Origin: Artocarpus heterophyllus
Taxonomy: Eukaryota; Streptophyta; Magnoliopsida; Rosales; Moraceae
DNA length: 64,000 bases
Assembly: GCA_025403435.1 (NCBI GenBank)
Contig: CM046333.1
Location: 34,741,521 to 34,805,520 of the forward strand
Direction: 5' to 3'
Shown here: in pieces, positions 1-13,400 of the stretch
How positions within the stretch are numbered: position 1 is the stretch's first letter
Layout of the letters: each line of letters opens with the position of its first letter
The notes under the pieces: generated by a model
Database searches by the model: none
Told to the model about the DNA's origin: nothing
What the model saw: only the letters and a program-made list of their open reading frames with translations
Translations under genes and position numbers: made by a program

Positions 1-460
1 AAATTCACAACAGAACAAAAAAACAAAGCCGAATCATATAATATATTATCAATAAATGCAAAGCGGGGTGGAAATTTCTAGAAATGGAGATCAAGACTCA
101 GACCTTGACAAGTAGTATCAGTAGGGAAGAAGTTTTTTGTTTTCATTGTTCCGTCATTTTCGCTATTCATGGTAGTATAACGAGTACCAAAGGAGTGGAG
201 AAAAGTGTGTCACTGTTTAAGGAAAACAGAGATCATAGAACTCTCCAGTGTTGGAATTGTTTTTCGTCCATTTTCTCTGCCAACACCCAGATGGGAAATG
301 GCCTTGTAAGAAGCAAAAACTGAATAGAACTGTACGTAGAGAGAGAGAGGGAGACAAGAGAGAGAAAACAGTACAAGGTAGATGTAAAGGAAAGGAGGGA
401 AACTGGGTGAGTTGTGTTGTTGTTGTTGTTGTGTCATTTTTGCAAGTTGCACCGCTTTAG
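1..460 (-). promoter_or_regulatory. Possible promoter/5' leader of a leftward gene outside the window
   Basis: Read on the minus strand, this stretch has CT-rich runs typical of plant 5' leaders (around 340-365) and a 30-codon ORF from the ATG at 170 down to a TAG at 78-80. No domain is visible in the short ORF and no other long ORF is convincing. If a gene starts here, its body lies left of position 1 and the short ORF could be an upstream ORF. This rests on composition only and could equally be plain intergenic DNA. Confidence 0.2.
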
Positions 461-3400
461 TTAAAGGATTGATATGTGAATATGAGATGAGATAGTGAGT
501 GAACTGATAGACAAAAGTGAGAGTGGGGTAGATAGTGAAAGTTAAAAAATAGAAAAGGGATAAAAGTGCAAATCAGAGAAAATATGAGGGTACAGTAGTG
601 AGCGGCAGTCACTAGTCGCAAACACAGCACGCGCACTTTGGTCTCTACTAATATCCCCTCTCCACCTCATCATCAATCAACGTGCCCCTTTTTTTGATGA
701 TCAATTTTTTTTATTTATTTTTTTTTTCCTTTTAGATTTCTCTAAAGAAGAAAAACAGTCACAGAAAAAAAAAAAATCTTCCGTGGTGCTTGTCAAATTA
801 TGTACTGTGCAAAAAGAGTGTATTACATTCTAAGGTTAGTGATTATATTAAAAAAAAACTTTAAGTTCGATAGAATTTAATGAAAATCTGATAATCGGTA
901 ATTATTTTTTAAATTATCATATTTCATCAACTCTGCCTAATATTGAAGTTGTATATGATGTGACATGGTATCTTTAGAAAATACGTACTTTTAGTAAGTT
1001 TCCGTCCCATGCAAGCTTAAGCCATTTTTTTTAATTATTTTTCTTTCTTATTTTACCTTTTATTGTTGGTAATATTCTGAAATTTCCTCAAGCTATTTTT
1101 TTTTTTAACCTGTCTCTCTCCCTCGTTTTGGCCATGACCCCTGAATATGGACACTAAATGAAGCCTAGAGATTAAAAGGAGAACCAAATTGTGGGGGTGC
1201 CAAGTTGTTCTTAGGTTCCCATTTATGTTTACTTTTTTATGGGACGATGGGGTTGGCTCTGAAAATAATTAATTCAGAGCTTAAAATTCTTTAACCAAAA
1301 AAAAAAAAAAACGTGGTTTTGTAGGGGAAAGAAAATGAAGCATATGAGCTGGATACATTAATAAGGACATGGGTAGTTTTTCCTGAAGGCAAAAGCTGCC
1401 AAATCACATGCTTGACAACCATATGTTTTTTTTTTTTTTTGAAATTGAAAAAACAAACCCTTAAAATTTAAAAGGGCATTCCAAGGCTCACTAGGATACA
1501 CAAGCGTCTTTGATCCATATTACTGTTTGATGCTCTTTTATTGTGTTAATTTTATTCCTGTCATTTCGTGTTATTATTTACTATTTCGGTAATAATACAT
1601 TCATTGTTTAGTTAATTATTTTGAGAACTAAGGAATACTTTGGCCCTTTTACATACAAAAGGAAGAGAATTTGAATTGATTCTTCCTTGTTTATATGAAA
1701 AGGGAATTATTATAGCGACGAGACGAATCAAGATAAGAGCACGAGGTCACTGGCCAAATTAGAATTATCATTCTTTTAGGTTCAAATTTAGTATATAATA
1801 ATGCAATAATGAAAAACGATTTTTTCCTTTGGCATTATGCATGCAACCTGATTCAGCGGTTTAGCCTATAAATAGTAGTTTGGTATGAATGAAATTAAAC
1901 AAATATATATATTTAAGCTTTATAGCAATGTTAGTAAAGTTATCTTGACTCTTTCAAAAAATATATATAATCACTACAACATAAGATCAACAAAAAAATA
2001 ATGATAATAATAAATTATGTTTTGGAAGAAATTATTATGAGATTTTCAAGGACTAAAACAAGATTTTTGTTTGCAATTTTCAAAGAATTAATAATCTTAT
2101 CTCTTAGATGATTATGAGTAATATTTATAATTGCGTTTTTTTTAGTCATATTTATAACTATGTGTTGGAGGGAAGCTATCATGATGTTTACGTGAGTGGG
2201 ATAATTGACAATGATGATCGGGCTGTAACTATATTTTAATTATTGCTTGCAATTGTGTAATTATTTGATTAAAAAATGTGATTATTAAGGAGACAATCTG
2301 ATTTTGACCTAAGCTTAACTAATTAAATCAAAATAAATATACTTCTCACCACCCACAGCCACGTGACAGTTTCTCATGTGGCGTGAAGAAGACTTTTTTT
2401 TTTTTAATATATTATGTGTTTGAATTATACTGCTATATTTGAGAAATAGCACTGGAAAGCATAATTTTAATTTTTAATACAAATAAATAGTATTTTTTAA
2501 AATAATATTTAAGTATTTATTAATTTGAAATCACATGTTCCTTTTAAACATATAAAGTTTTAATTGTTTTTCCTTTTTTTTGTTTTTGTTTTCGTTTTCT
2601 TTCTTGTTCTGTATTTCTCTACATCATTGTATGCAAATATAAATTTTGTTTGAATTAAATGAATTATTTACTAAACATTAATATTTTATTCTATTTATTT
2701 TTATTTTGAATGAATGATCACTAAATTTCCTTGTTCTTCGGGATTATGCATTGTTGCTGTATACATAATTTTATCCTAAAGAAGACCTCGAATTCGACGT
2801 TGCTACGTGGGGCAGTTTCGTCCTTTCGTGTGCGACGGCAGTGAAAGTGGGACAATCCATATGATCTAGACATCCCAGCCCTTACATATTTATATCTGGT
2901 GGTGTCTTCCTTGTCTACATAAATGTCATTATAATATTTTATCAATCCACTATTGTAAAGAAGAAATTAATTATTTTGCATCAGTAATCTGATCGATTTT
3001 TATAGCACTAATAAAAATTAAAAAAATTCAACTAAATCATGGAACCTTCGTTACGGAATTCTTAAGAAACTATATTTTGCTGATTTTGTAATTAATTAAC
3101 TTACTAATTAATATACATTTTTATAGGGCAATCATGCTTATGTTTGTGTTGTACTACGCAAAAAGAACTTCTTGTTTTTTTCTGTATAAGATATTAATTA
3201 ACTTGATATGTAGTTAATTAGAATTTCATATTCATAGGGTATTTGATAAACTAGTTTAAACAGAAAAAATTAATTCAAACACTGTAACATATGAAGGTTC
3301 TATTGCAGCATTAAGAGTTTTATACTATTATTAATCTAAACCAATGTACCAAACATTTTATTAATCGTGTCGTTAAAGCTCAACTAACAGGAGCATGAAT

Positions 3401-4249
3401 TTATAAATTTTCCTCCAGATAGGGTTCGAGCTTACAAATATATATTCAACTGATGATTAATAGTGCTTATCAAATTGCTTCACTAGTGATTTTCTACTCA
3501 TTTATATGATTTTTTTTGGCTATATATAATTTAGCAAGGATTCGAAGTTGGGGGAAAGAAATTTGTTGTTGTACCTATTATTAAGTCATGTGTCTTCATA
3601 AATAAAGTAGGTTGATTTGCAGGCCAGTACTTGTAGGCTGCGTAGTATTTATTCTGAACCATGGATTATGTGTGTTTGGTTTCCAGTGCCTCTTTAAAAC
3701 TTCTAAAAATCGTATATATAATAGAATAATTAGTTCTAGTCTACGCATCAACATTTCTTCTAAATTATGGGGTACATCGTACTCTCATAGATGTGTACTA
3801 GTTTTCGGTACTTTTAACTTCTAATCAATTAATTGGCTAAACCCTTCTCCTTTTTTTTTTTTTTTTTTTTGAAAAAAAAATTGTGGGGAATTTTTCCTCA
3901 AGGTTGAATCACATGCTATCTTGAGACCCGACGTCGATACAACATATTTATAATAAAATACTTTTTTTTTCTCGTCATATCTATATATCTTAGCTTGGAA
4001 GAACTTTCATGAGTTAAAATCTGTTGTTTAGAATTTTATTAGAGACCCTAAAAAAAATGCTACATTAGGTTCAAGATGCAAATTATATTGTCAACTGTAA
4101 CTCTCCTATATGAGGGTTAACAGTTTTTAATAAATTTAAAATAAAAATCAAAAATAAAAGTAAAACCTTAAAAATAAAGTTGCCCGAGGCTTAAATGAAA
4201 ACTCTCAAATCAAAAATAAAAATATCAACAACAATTAAACCACAGTTTA
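461..4249. other. AT-rich intergenic DNA, no gene recognised
   Basis: The stretch has many homopolymer A and T runs and only short ORFs without recognisable domains. The ORFs of about 70 codons near 2,721-2,945 (minus) and 3,612-3,824 (plus) show no motif or coding-like composition. I see no RNA gene or clear transposon ends here. Confidence 0.6.
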
Positions 4250-6575
4250 ATGTAGCACCTTAAATTTAATAATATAAACTGTCGTCATCATCATTTTAAC
4301 CCTCAACGTATTTTAATACAGTCACAGAAAAGTAACAATTAATGTTTACATTATCATGAAGAACATTCTTAGTAATTGAAGCAGTCCCAACGTAATATAG
4401 CTACATCGCTTCCTCAACTATTTTTCTCATAGCCACCTCACACTTAGTGAGTCCTGAAAAGATGAAAATATAAGGGAATGAGTAACAATATGCTCAGTAG
4501 AGAAAACCATTACTCACCTTTAGGTTTTTATCATTATTACATTAAAACCTGCATGGTTTTTTAATACTCATCATTATCCATATTATGAGGTTTATTATAA
4601 TCATATTTCGTGGATACTATAGTTAATCATTACCAAGTTTCATAATTACACATTTATACAAATATTACCAATCATCATTGTTCCTAGGTATCCATGTTAA
4701 ATAGAGTATTACTCAACTCATCGAAACCCAAATGGGCGCGCTTGATCACCCTGTAAACATTCCAAGGGTGTTCCGGTGAGGGGACATCAAGCCCCGAGTC
4801 CTTATCAAGTCGATTCCTGTACAGTGTGTTCTGGGACTTTCAACCCAAGAAAGCGTCATCACCTTCCCCCTATTTTACCTTTTAGGGTATTCGTGCCTAA
4901 GGACGTAACCGCCGCCCTTTTTACATCTCACTATTCCTTTGTATTCAATTTTTTTTTATTTATAGAGTCAATTTTCTAACCATGCTTATCAATTTATAAC
5001 ATATGTCAAATCATAATATTCATCGCTATACAATATACATATTTTACAACATAAAATAACCAAATTTAATTTACCAAAAACCTCACAAAAGATGAGTAAT
5101 AGAATCCCTACCTTCCAAGCTTATCAGCAATCTTTAAATCCCGGAATCAATTAACGTTAGCTCCACGCTCCCTTGATCCTAAGGCGTGCATAAGGACAAT
5201 TAAAACTAAAGCACAACATACAACCACATTCATAAATAAATCATGTGTAAATCCATCTTATTAGTATGCCATTAAAGCCTTTTATGCAAATCTCTTTTGA
5301 ATACCACAGTAAACAATCTTTGTCTTAACACGATATAAAATATATACAAGTAAACTATATGTTTTAGTCCCTAATAAGATTCGTCAATCACTTAGGTTAA
5401 TATTGGAAAGATTGCAAGACATTAAGGAATTAGGTGGTGAGCAAAGATGGGTTCTTGGTTCAGGTTAGCAGCTAGTATACCATGGCAAATTGACAATATA
5501 CTTTTGCAAAAAGGATATATTCACTATTTACAATTATCACACGGGTTAACAGGTGGTTTACTTAACATAAACAGACAGTATATTGTCACTGGCAGGTTTA
5601 TTCGTTTCTAATCCAAAAATTAAAAAATTCATAGAAAATAAAATACAACTCCGATTTAGGCTTATGATAGCTCGTTAGAAAGCTTAGGATGTTTACTTTT
5701 TAAATATTTAAACCTATTTATAAAATTCATTTTTATTTAATTCCAGAATTTCAAGAAAGAGTCACTGCCCATAGAGGTATTACAAAGTTTAACAATATAA
5801 ATTTTTTGTCTACAGCGTATACACTTAGACTTTATACATATGCTCCAAAATAGCAACAAAACATATACTCAGGTTTAAGAACGTAAATTTGAATAATCCT
5901 TGAGTATAAAAAAATTTATAAATAAAAGACTAAATTTGTTCATAAGATTCTAACCTCGGATTATAGCTAGTTGGAAGCTTGAAATAGCTTCAAAACAGGT
6001 TCCTTGACTTCAGTATGGCTGAAATTCTTGCTCAAATAGAGGTGATGGTGGCTAATTTTTATGGCTGCCTTGAAGAAGTTCTCTAAGTATTTTGCTTCAG
6101 CAAAGAAATGAGAAGAAGAGTGTGGGAACCGTGGAAGAAAAAGGAAGAAAAGATGAGGTCTTTGAAGAGAAGTGATAGAAGCAATTATGGAGGAGACATG
6201 TTGGAGCATGTCACGAAGGAAATAAAGAAAATGAGGATCAAGAGTAGTTGGGAAAAATATCCTCATGTCTCTTTTGGAGACTTTAGCACACATAATGCCA
6301 AAATGATATTTTTGAAATTTATTAGAAGTTCCAAGGCTTTTTAGTAAACATACTAAATAAGTATAGGAGAAATTTAGAAAATATAAAAATAGATAGAAAT
6401 AAATATTGTGAAATGGATTTTAAAAGAAATAAATTTTTGATTGGCACACTAAAAATTAATTTAATTACCTTAATACCCGTTAGGAAAATAACATGTGTCA
6501 CATCAACAAAACAAATTGTTATAGGGCATTGTTTGAGAAGTTAGTTCGAACCAATAATTTGAATTTAAAATATTG
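4250..6575 (-). mobile_element. Decayed LTR-type relic (Ty3/gypsy-like LTR), tentative
   Basis: The segment lacks coding domains but resembles, in style and order of motifs, the two better-preserved solo LTRs further right. It has a TGTAGCACC-like start near 4,252, a region with 'gctcagtag' like the 'gctcagcaag' of the solo LTR at 22,270, a GC-richer patch at 4,730-4,920, and near 6,570 a 'ttgtaaca' that could be the other end. It is too diverged to find a target-site duplication. Ends and orientation are approximate. Confidence 0.35.
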
Positions 6576-6639
6576 TAACAGCTGAAATTTATAAGGGAAG
6601 ATATTATAGGAAAATTCAAGTGTGTTTAGCAAAGTTCCC

Positions 6640-7625
6640 AATCGCTCTCTTCGTTTCAACCAAAATTTAGTTTGTTGATTTTGAAGGTGTTAATGACTAA
6701 AATTCGCCAACACCAAGATCTTAATAATTGAGAGAAATGGATGATAAATGTGACTAGGAGAATAATTAATGCTTGAAGTGAAATGAAAAAATAGATACAG
6801 ATAAGTAAATGAATACTTGAACTTATAAAGGTTTAGCAAAACAGAGCATACATCCACTTGCTCTTCACTATAATATTCTAAAATAGATACACACTCAAAA
6901 TTCCTCACCAAACACTCATATATACTCCTCAAATACAAATCTCAAAAAAAGAAGCCTTACCCTCTCCAAAATCCGAACCCCTCTTGTCTCTCATTCCTCT
7001 ATTTATAGAGGAGCCTTTATCCAAGGAACCACTCCCAAAATTGCTCCGACCCTTGTAATTATTGTCCCCATGTTCTTATCTTGGCTAGTGTGATCTCTTC
7101 TTTCCACGTGAAGGTAATTGCTCTCCACTTTTTGTTGCCTTCTCCAAATTTTGAAATGTGTTGAGGGACGATTTTTTCGATAGTTGCTCCGGACAACTCG
7201 TATGTGATTTGGTTACTTTGGGTGGTTTCTATCTAGACCAAAAGTGTATGTGATGCGTGAGGGATATAATGATGTTTTGCCGTATCAATGGATGGTGAGG
7301 AGATGGTGCTTTGTTTGCAAGTTCTCTCCTATCTTGGCCTTGTTCGGATAGTAGATCTTATCTCAACTTGCTCTCACACTAACTTCTACCTCGGCCTTGC
7401 TCTCACACTAGCTCCTTATCTCAACAAGCTTGGAGTTTTTTTAATCTAATGGTTGTAATCTTGTGAAAAGCATTTAATTCTTTGAATTGAAGTTATTTTC
7501 TAGCTCTTTAAACTTAATGGTACAACAGAAGGCATTCGCCCTCTTGGTTTCAACCAAAACTTACTTTGTGATTGATTTTGAAGGCAATTATTGGTAAAAC
7601 TAAAACAATCACATAATCTTTTGGA
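6640..7625. repeat. Pair of about 80-bp direct repeats around a 0.8-kb spacer
   Basis: A segment at about 6,653-6,722 beginning 'tttcaaccaaaattt' recurs in the same orientation at about 7,548-7,622, with similar 'gattttgaagg' and '...atctt' endings. The spacer has no long ORF but includes a 'ctatttatagagg' TATA-like motif near 7,000. The arrangement could be a decayed terminal-repeat retrotransposon in miniature, but neither a primer-binding site nor a target-site duplication was found. Confidence 0.3.
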
Positions 7626-10047
7626 GGGTACTGTAGTGATAACAGGCAAAATTGAGTAGATAAACACATATATTATAACTGCAACGTGTTGGAGACAATA
7701 GAGTAAAACCCAATGGTTTAGGTAAGGCATCAGCATCTAGAGTTCATTATTACTGGCCGGATCTTGTTTCTCTTTACTTGCTTTTTAGTTTGTGCATTTT
7801 CTTTTGCCCAACATTTCCAGGACGAGGTGACATGTACAAATACTGTGCTTTCCCTACTAATTAAGGAATATAGATGCTTGCGAATTCAGACAAAGCACAT
7901 AAATTATGGACAAAGTGTAATCGTGTTATTTATTGTCGATTTCATAAAAATGAGTTAATTATATCCATATGTATTATATATATATATATATGTATATAGT
8001 TTAGTTGGACTCTTCCGTCTTGATATTGTCCCTTGGAAGCAGCATCTTCAAATCGAATCAAAAATACACACACACACACACACCCGTAGTGTGCAAGTAG
8101 TTCTGAACTTACTTTAAAATTCTAGGTTTGACCAAACATAACCAAAATGGGCATATGGATGGATGGATTTGGACTAATATAGTTTGTGCATTGGATTCGT
8201 TGTGCTAAAAAATTTTGATTAGGAATTAACCGACGCTTAGGACAAAATATAACAGTTCACGTGGGGACATGATCAGGAACATAGAGATACAGTTGCTTGC
8301 TAGCTACCATATATATGTACATACACACACATATACGTGTGTCTATATATATATATATATATATCCTAATCAGCATCATGGTCAACTGTCAATCTCAAGC
8401 AGATTAACCGATCATAATAAGAAGAATATCATGTCTCGTTTAAATATATTTATATTGATAAAGAGAAAAATCATAAAAATGCAAAAAAAAAAAAAACTAT
8501 ATTAATAATTAAATATATATGTCCCGTAATGGAAGCATACACAGCATCGTTTCAGTTCTTGTACCTATCAATTACAAATGAGATTGAATTAGTATAGCTG
8601 TCCAAGTCCAATATATTTGACAAAGAGTAGTAAGATTAGCTTTTTTTTTTCTTTTTTTTCCCGTCGTTTTCCCTGAATGAGTGTTAAGATTAGCTTGAAC
8701 GCGTTTGACTCATAAGCAATTATAAATGAGATGATATTGACAGGCTTAATAAGGATTTTGAAAGTTTCTCAGTTTGCATGACTTGGTACTGGACTTTTTG
8801 GTCTTTGGGATTGTTATTTATTTAAGGATAAAAAGGGGCAATAGACGAGCAAATATATAAAGGGGGAAAAAAAGTAAAGAAAAGAAAAGGCTTTTTACCA
8901 TAAACTTTTTCCTCACGGTAAAAAACTTTTGTTGCCACTTGCTAATTAACAAGGATTCATTTTATAAGCACATTGCCAAGGCTTTGTTTGGTAGATAAAT
9001 TACATTTTTTTCATACACAATTTATAATTAATGGTACGGCACGTAAATGTGACATGTAGCCTCTAGCCATGTTTGCATACAACTACTTGTGCCTGTGGAT
9101 TATTAGGGGAAAAAATAAAGTGCCGAAGAGGAAAACTTTACTGTGCTGTGACATCACGGTGTCGTATCATGACAATATGCTTCAATTTGATATATGCGAA
9201 TGTTTTTCCACTTAAAATATAACTTTTTGTTGGTTATATTAACCCAACCGTTGGATTAAAAAATATAATGATCAACTCATGATCCAATGGCAAAATAATA
9301 TAATGTTCCTACAAGCTCTAAAAAAACACCAAATATACATATATGTATATATATATATATATGCAAGTATATGTGGATCAAACCCAGTGCTGAGTCATAA
9401 AAGTGACTTCTCTAATAAAAATTAGTGACTAGGAGGAAGCATGGAAATTATTCAATTTTGGAGTAGAAGAAGAATTCTGATCATAAATTGTCCCATAGGG
9501 GCTGATCATGATATATTTCTTTGAGATTATTAGAGCTTTAGCCCCACATGTCATTTTTAAGGCAGAAAAACATGCCTTCAGTAAAGTGCACAAAGTTATA
9601 TGAGCGTTTTCTTAAAGCTTCTCAAAGCAATCAGGACTTTTGATGGGGTAAAAGGGTCGAAGGTCATGCCACTATCTAAAATCATTGTACCACCTTGCTC
9701 TTTCCCTTAAGGCTTATCCAAAGCTGCCATACCCCCTTTTCTTCTCTTACAAATCTCTTTGTTACATGTATATATGGAGAATTTTCTGGTCAAGCAAGGA
9801 AAAAAAAATTGTATGGTACACTTTATCAAGTTCATTAATGATTCTACAGTTTAAAATTCATGTATCTTACTAATAAATTTTTTCCCCATACCTTGCTATA
9901 GAATTCTCTATATATCATATTTCTACTCAAAATACACTAAAAATGCACTATAACCGTCTATTCTCCTTTGTAGGTGGCTCTGCTTACAACACATAGTTTT
10001 AGCTAGGACTATGACACAAATTATGATTGAGTAAATTAATACCTTTA
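7626..10047. other. AT-rich intergenic DNA with microsatellites
   Basis: No gene is recognised. The stretch holds TA runs at about 7,975-7,992, 8,344-8,365 and 9,348-9,362, a CA run at about 8,066-8,083, and long A/T homopolymers (for example 8,641-8,660). The short ORFs are low-complexity. Confidence 0.6.
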
Positions 10048-10606
10048 GGACCTGTTTGTTTTGTGCATTAACCCGACTTTTTGGACTCAAATTTTTGGAT
10101 TAAAGTTTGATACGCGTTCGATAACATCAATATTCAAATCTTAATTTGAATCTTAATTGAGTTTTAGGTGCAAAATTTGAGTTCTGGCCCCCACCTAAAT
10201 TTATAAAATTTGAATCCGAATGTTATAGTACAATATTACCTTTTTTTTAAATTTTCTCTCCACTATGCTTGAGAAAAAAATATTTAACTTCGTCGTCTGA
10301 TATCCTATTGAAACGATTCTTTTCATTGTGTTTATAATGAAGAAAGGAATAAATAAATTAAAATCTATATTGCATATTTTTTAATATCATGAATATTAAG
10401 ATTTTGTTAGATTTATTAGTAAATCAAAAACATTTTTTGACTATTTATTCAAACTCAAATTCCAATTATTTCCTATTCAGTTTAACACTTTAATTAGACA
10501 TCCAAACATCAATTCGAATAGCAATACAAATCACACAATTTTAAATACACAACTCTAATAAAAATATTTTGAATCAACATAATTTGAATCGTTTACCAAA
10601 CGGACC
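10048..10606. mobile_element. PIF/Harbinger-like (Tourist-type) MITE, 559 bp
   Basis: The element begins GGACCTGTTTG and ends (reverse complement) GGTCCGTTTGGTAAA, an imperfect terminal inverted repeat. It is flanked on both sides by TTA (10,045-10,047 and 10,607-10,609), the 3-bp target duplication typical of PIF/Harbinger. It has no transposase ORF, so it is non-autonomous. In reverse orientation its interior matches the element at 12,892-13,400 and that element's duplicate at 38,940-39,463. Confidence 0.8.
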
Positions 10607-11019
10607 TTAGTGATCATTGGTTATGTTTAACATTCTCCCATTAATTCTTAATAATTTTTATTTAAAAAATCACATATGCTCTAATTTTTAAGTCTAAGAT
10701 ACTCGAAATGGAATCAGTCTTACAGCAAGCAACATACCATACGCAACTATCATTCCTAATTAGTATGGCGGTGGATAAGGCATAGGCGCACGAGTGATCC
10801 TGCTACCTTTGAAAGTTGATAACTCTCTCCATGGATTTCTGGTCCCTTACTTTAAGTGGGTATTGTCAGTCCTAAATAGAAGTTGAAAACACAGCTTTTA
10901 GCCCCAAAAAATCTATATATAAAAAAAAGAAAGAAAAGAAAACTTGAACATAAGGCAGATTTGGTGCTGTCTTTGCTATTGAAAGGGCCAAAGAACTTAC
11001 TTGCTGAAAAGTCTCTTCT

Positions 11020-11071
11020 AATTTTCTCACCACCGACAAATTTTCTCACCCCACTCGGTGGTGAGAAAATT
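11020..11071. repeat. Perfect 17-bp inverted repeat (hairpin)
   Basis: The left arm at 11,020-11,036 (aattttctcaccaccga) is the exact reverse complement of the right arm at 11,055-11,071, with an 18-nt spacer that itself contains another 'aattttctcacc'. It lies about 340 bp left of the duplication breakpoint. There is no U-run arrangement suggesting a terminator, and plants do not use such terminators. Confidence 0.85.
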
Positions 11072-11412
11072 GTGAGAATCAAAAGCCACTTTGGCTTGAC
11101 TGTCCCAGGCTTTGTTTTTGTTAGGGAATTTGTTACATCTACTTCTTAAATATTCAAGATTAAGAAGTTACCCTTAAATTTTAATTGATCTTGATAAATT
11201 GTTCTCTAAGCTTAATAAAGTATTACAGAGTGACTACAAACGGTAACGACGGTTAAAATTTAGGCCAAAAACCCTCGTACACATCGCATGAGTTTGTAAT
11301 TTAAAGAAAACAAATTAAAACTTTAAATAATAATCAGAACACGTCATCTTATGTGTATAATCGAGGCATTTCTTTTCAAATTTTTATATTATATATTCCT
11401 CAATTTAAATGC

Positions 11413-12891
11413 ACTCAATAACATTTTATTAAATTCCTGGAGTAATTCGATACAACTAAGAGTCAAAAGAACAGCTTTGCCAAAGTAAAAATGTTATTTG
11501 TTCTTAAAAAGTTATCGAATTCCACAGAAAACAAAAATTGCAAAAGATGTAATCAGCAAGACAAAAAAGATTCTCAACATTGAGAACCACCTTATATCTC
11601 TTTTGCACATCCAGCTCCATACAAATAAATTTCATTCTTGTGAATAAGGGTCATCTTCCTTCTTCTTGCTTTTTTTTTTTTTTTGGTTGGAGGGAGTCAG
11701 TTTCGTTGTTGTTAATTTTGCTGTCTTATATATAACTTTTTGGACCACCAAAACTTGCAGTAGTAGAAGTGACCCCAGTATATCTCAATTATTTAACATA
11801 ACACAGCTCAATTATAGTATTTTTTACGTGTAAGAAAAAAAAAAGATGTTGGAGATCGTACAAATGAAAAGAAATCAAAGCGATTTGGGAATTTTCTTGC
11901 CTCCGTTCTTGACTCTTTACTCTTCAACTTTCTTAGACCGAGTTATAATACACTTTAAATGCCAGCTGTTACATTTTGGCCAATACTTTGTTCCACACTA
12001 ACTTTTGTCTTCTCATCACACGACAGGAAAAATCGCACCATGTCTGAAAATCGCATTCTAGACGTGTATTTTGTGGACAAAAAAGCCCTTTTTATTTTTT
12101 TGCATTTTTCGTGTGTTTCTTTTTATTATCATATTTATATTGTATATATTTTGACCGACAGGTCTTATTTTATTTTATTTTTCTACGAATTAGCCCAATA
12201 TTGTTGAACATGCCACGTAATATTAATGTCAACCTAGGATAGTAAGTGAACTTGCTACGTATATATATACACACACACACACACCAAAAGCGTAAGTATA
12301 GGTTTAGAGGGGTATTTTTTTTTTCTTTTTATTGTTAAGATTATTGGATATTTATATATGTTACAAACGAACTAGTATTCCATCTTTCGCTTAAAAAAAG
12401 GTTCGTCAACATTTTCAGTAGATTTTGCAATTCTGGTCCTAGCTAACACAGCTCATATTTCCTATAAATATATAATTTTTAACTCCAATTCCCAAACCTC
12501 TCATTGCCACGAGAGAGACGTGGAAAAAGTTAAAAATTAAAAGGTAAATATAAAAGTTTTGATTCACGTGGGATGAAAATCACCCATTGCATTACGTGGT
12601 TAATTTCACCAAGTTACCCTTTTTTTCTTTTTTCCTTTTCCCCACCACTTTTTTTCTTTTTGATCCCAAAAGAAGTCATTTACGGGTACAGAGAGAGATC
12701 AGAGCTTTCAGCGTAAAAGATAGATAAAGAGACAAGGATTCAGAAAACGACAATGATAAAACTTCAAATTTTGCGTATTGGCCGGTCGTTGTCAGCAATG
12801 CATACATGCGTCGTGTGCGTGCATATAATTTTTATACATTTGTAGTGGGTTTTGACAGCTTAAAGCAAAGTGAACGGTGCTGGTTTAGCAA
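11413..12891. other. Unit 1 leading non-coding region
   Basis: No gene is recognised. An 82-codon ORF at 11,959-12,207 is partly preserved in unit 2 (38,011-38,208), but it has AT-rich composition and no domain and ends differently there, so it is probably chance. A CA run sits at about 12,269-12,284. The counterpart is 37,465-38,939. Confidence 0.5.
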
Positions 12892-13400
12892 GTCTGTTGG
12901 TAAATAGATTCAAATTATATTGGTTTAGATTTTTTTATATAAATTATATGGTTTTAATTGTTATTTTAATTAACGTTTAGATGTGCACATGAAGTGTTAA
13001 TTCAAATAAAGAATAAAATTAAAATCTCTATTTAGATAGATAGTAGAAATTTTTTTTGATTTATTAATAAATTTAACAAAATATTAATGTTCATGATATT
13101 AAAAAAGATGCAATATGTATCTTAATTTATTCCAATCTTTATTAGGAATGCAATAAAAGAAGAATTGTCTCAATTGAATATCAAATAAATAAGTTATGAT
13201 TTTTTTTTTCACAAATAGAGGGATAAAATAAGATTTTACTGTAGCAAATTGAGCCGAGTCTAAAGAGTTTAAGGTAGAATGAAATTCTAAAAATTTAAGT
13301 TCAAAGGATTCATTTGATTTAAATTTTAAGAAAATAAACATCTATCTAAAAAAATTTTTAAATTCAAAGTCGAAAGAGTTATCTTAACATACCAAACATC
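12892..13400. mobile_element. Diverged Harbinger-like MITE (unit 1 copy)
   Basis: The ends read GTCTGTTGGTAAA on the left and, on the right, 'accaaac', an imperfect inverted pair. The interior ('gatttattaataaattt', 'gttcatgatattaaaaaa') matches the reverse complement of the MITE at 10,048-10,606. It is non-autonomous and older than the duplication because it is present in both units. The ends are approximate. Confidence 0.6.

Noticed and set aside
5967..6344. Overlapping ORFs of 108 (minus) and 78 (plus) codons
   Set aside because: There is no recognisable domain, and they lie in the probable LTR relic. Both strands are open over the same purine-rich tract.
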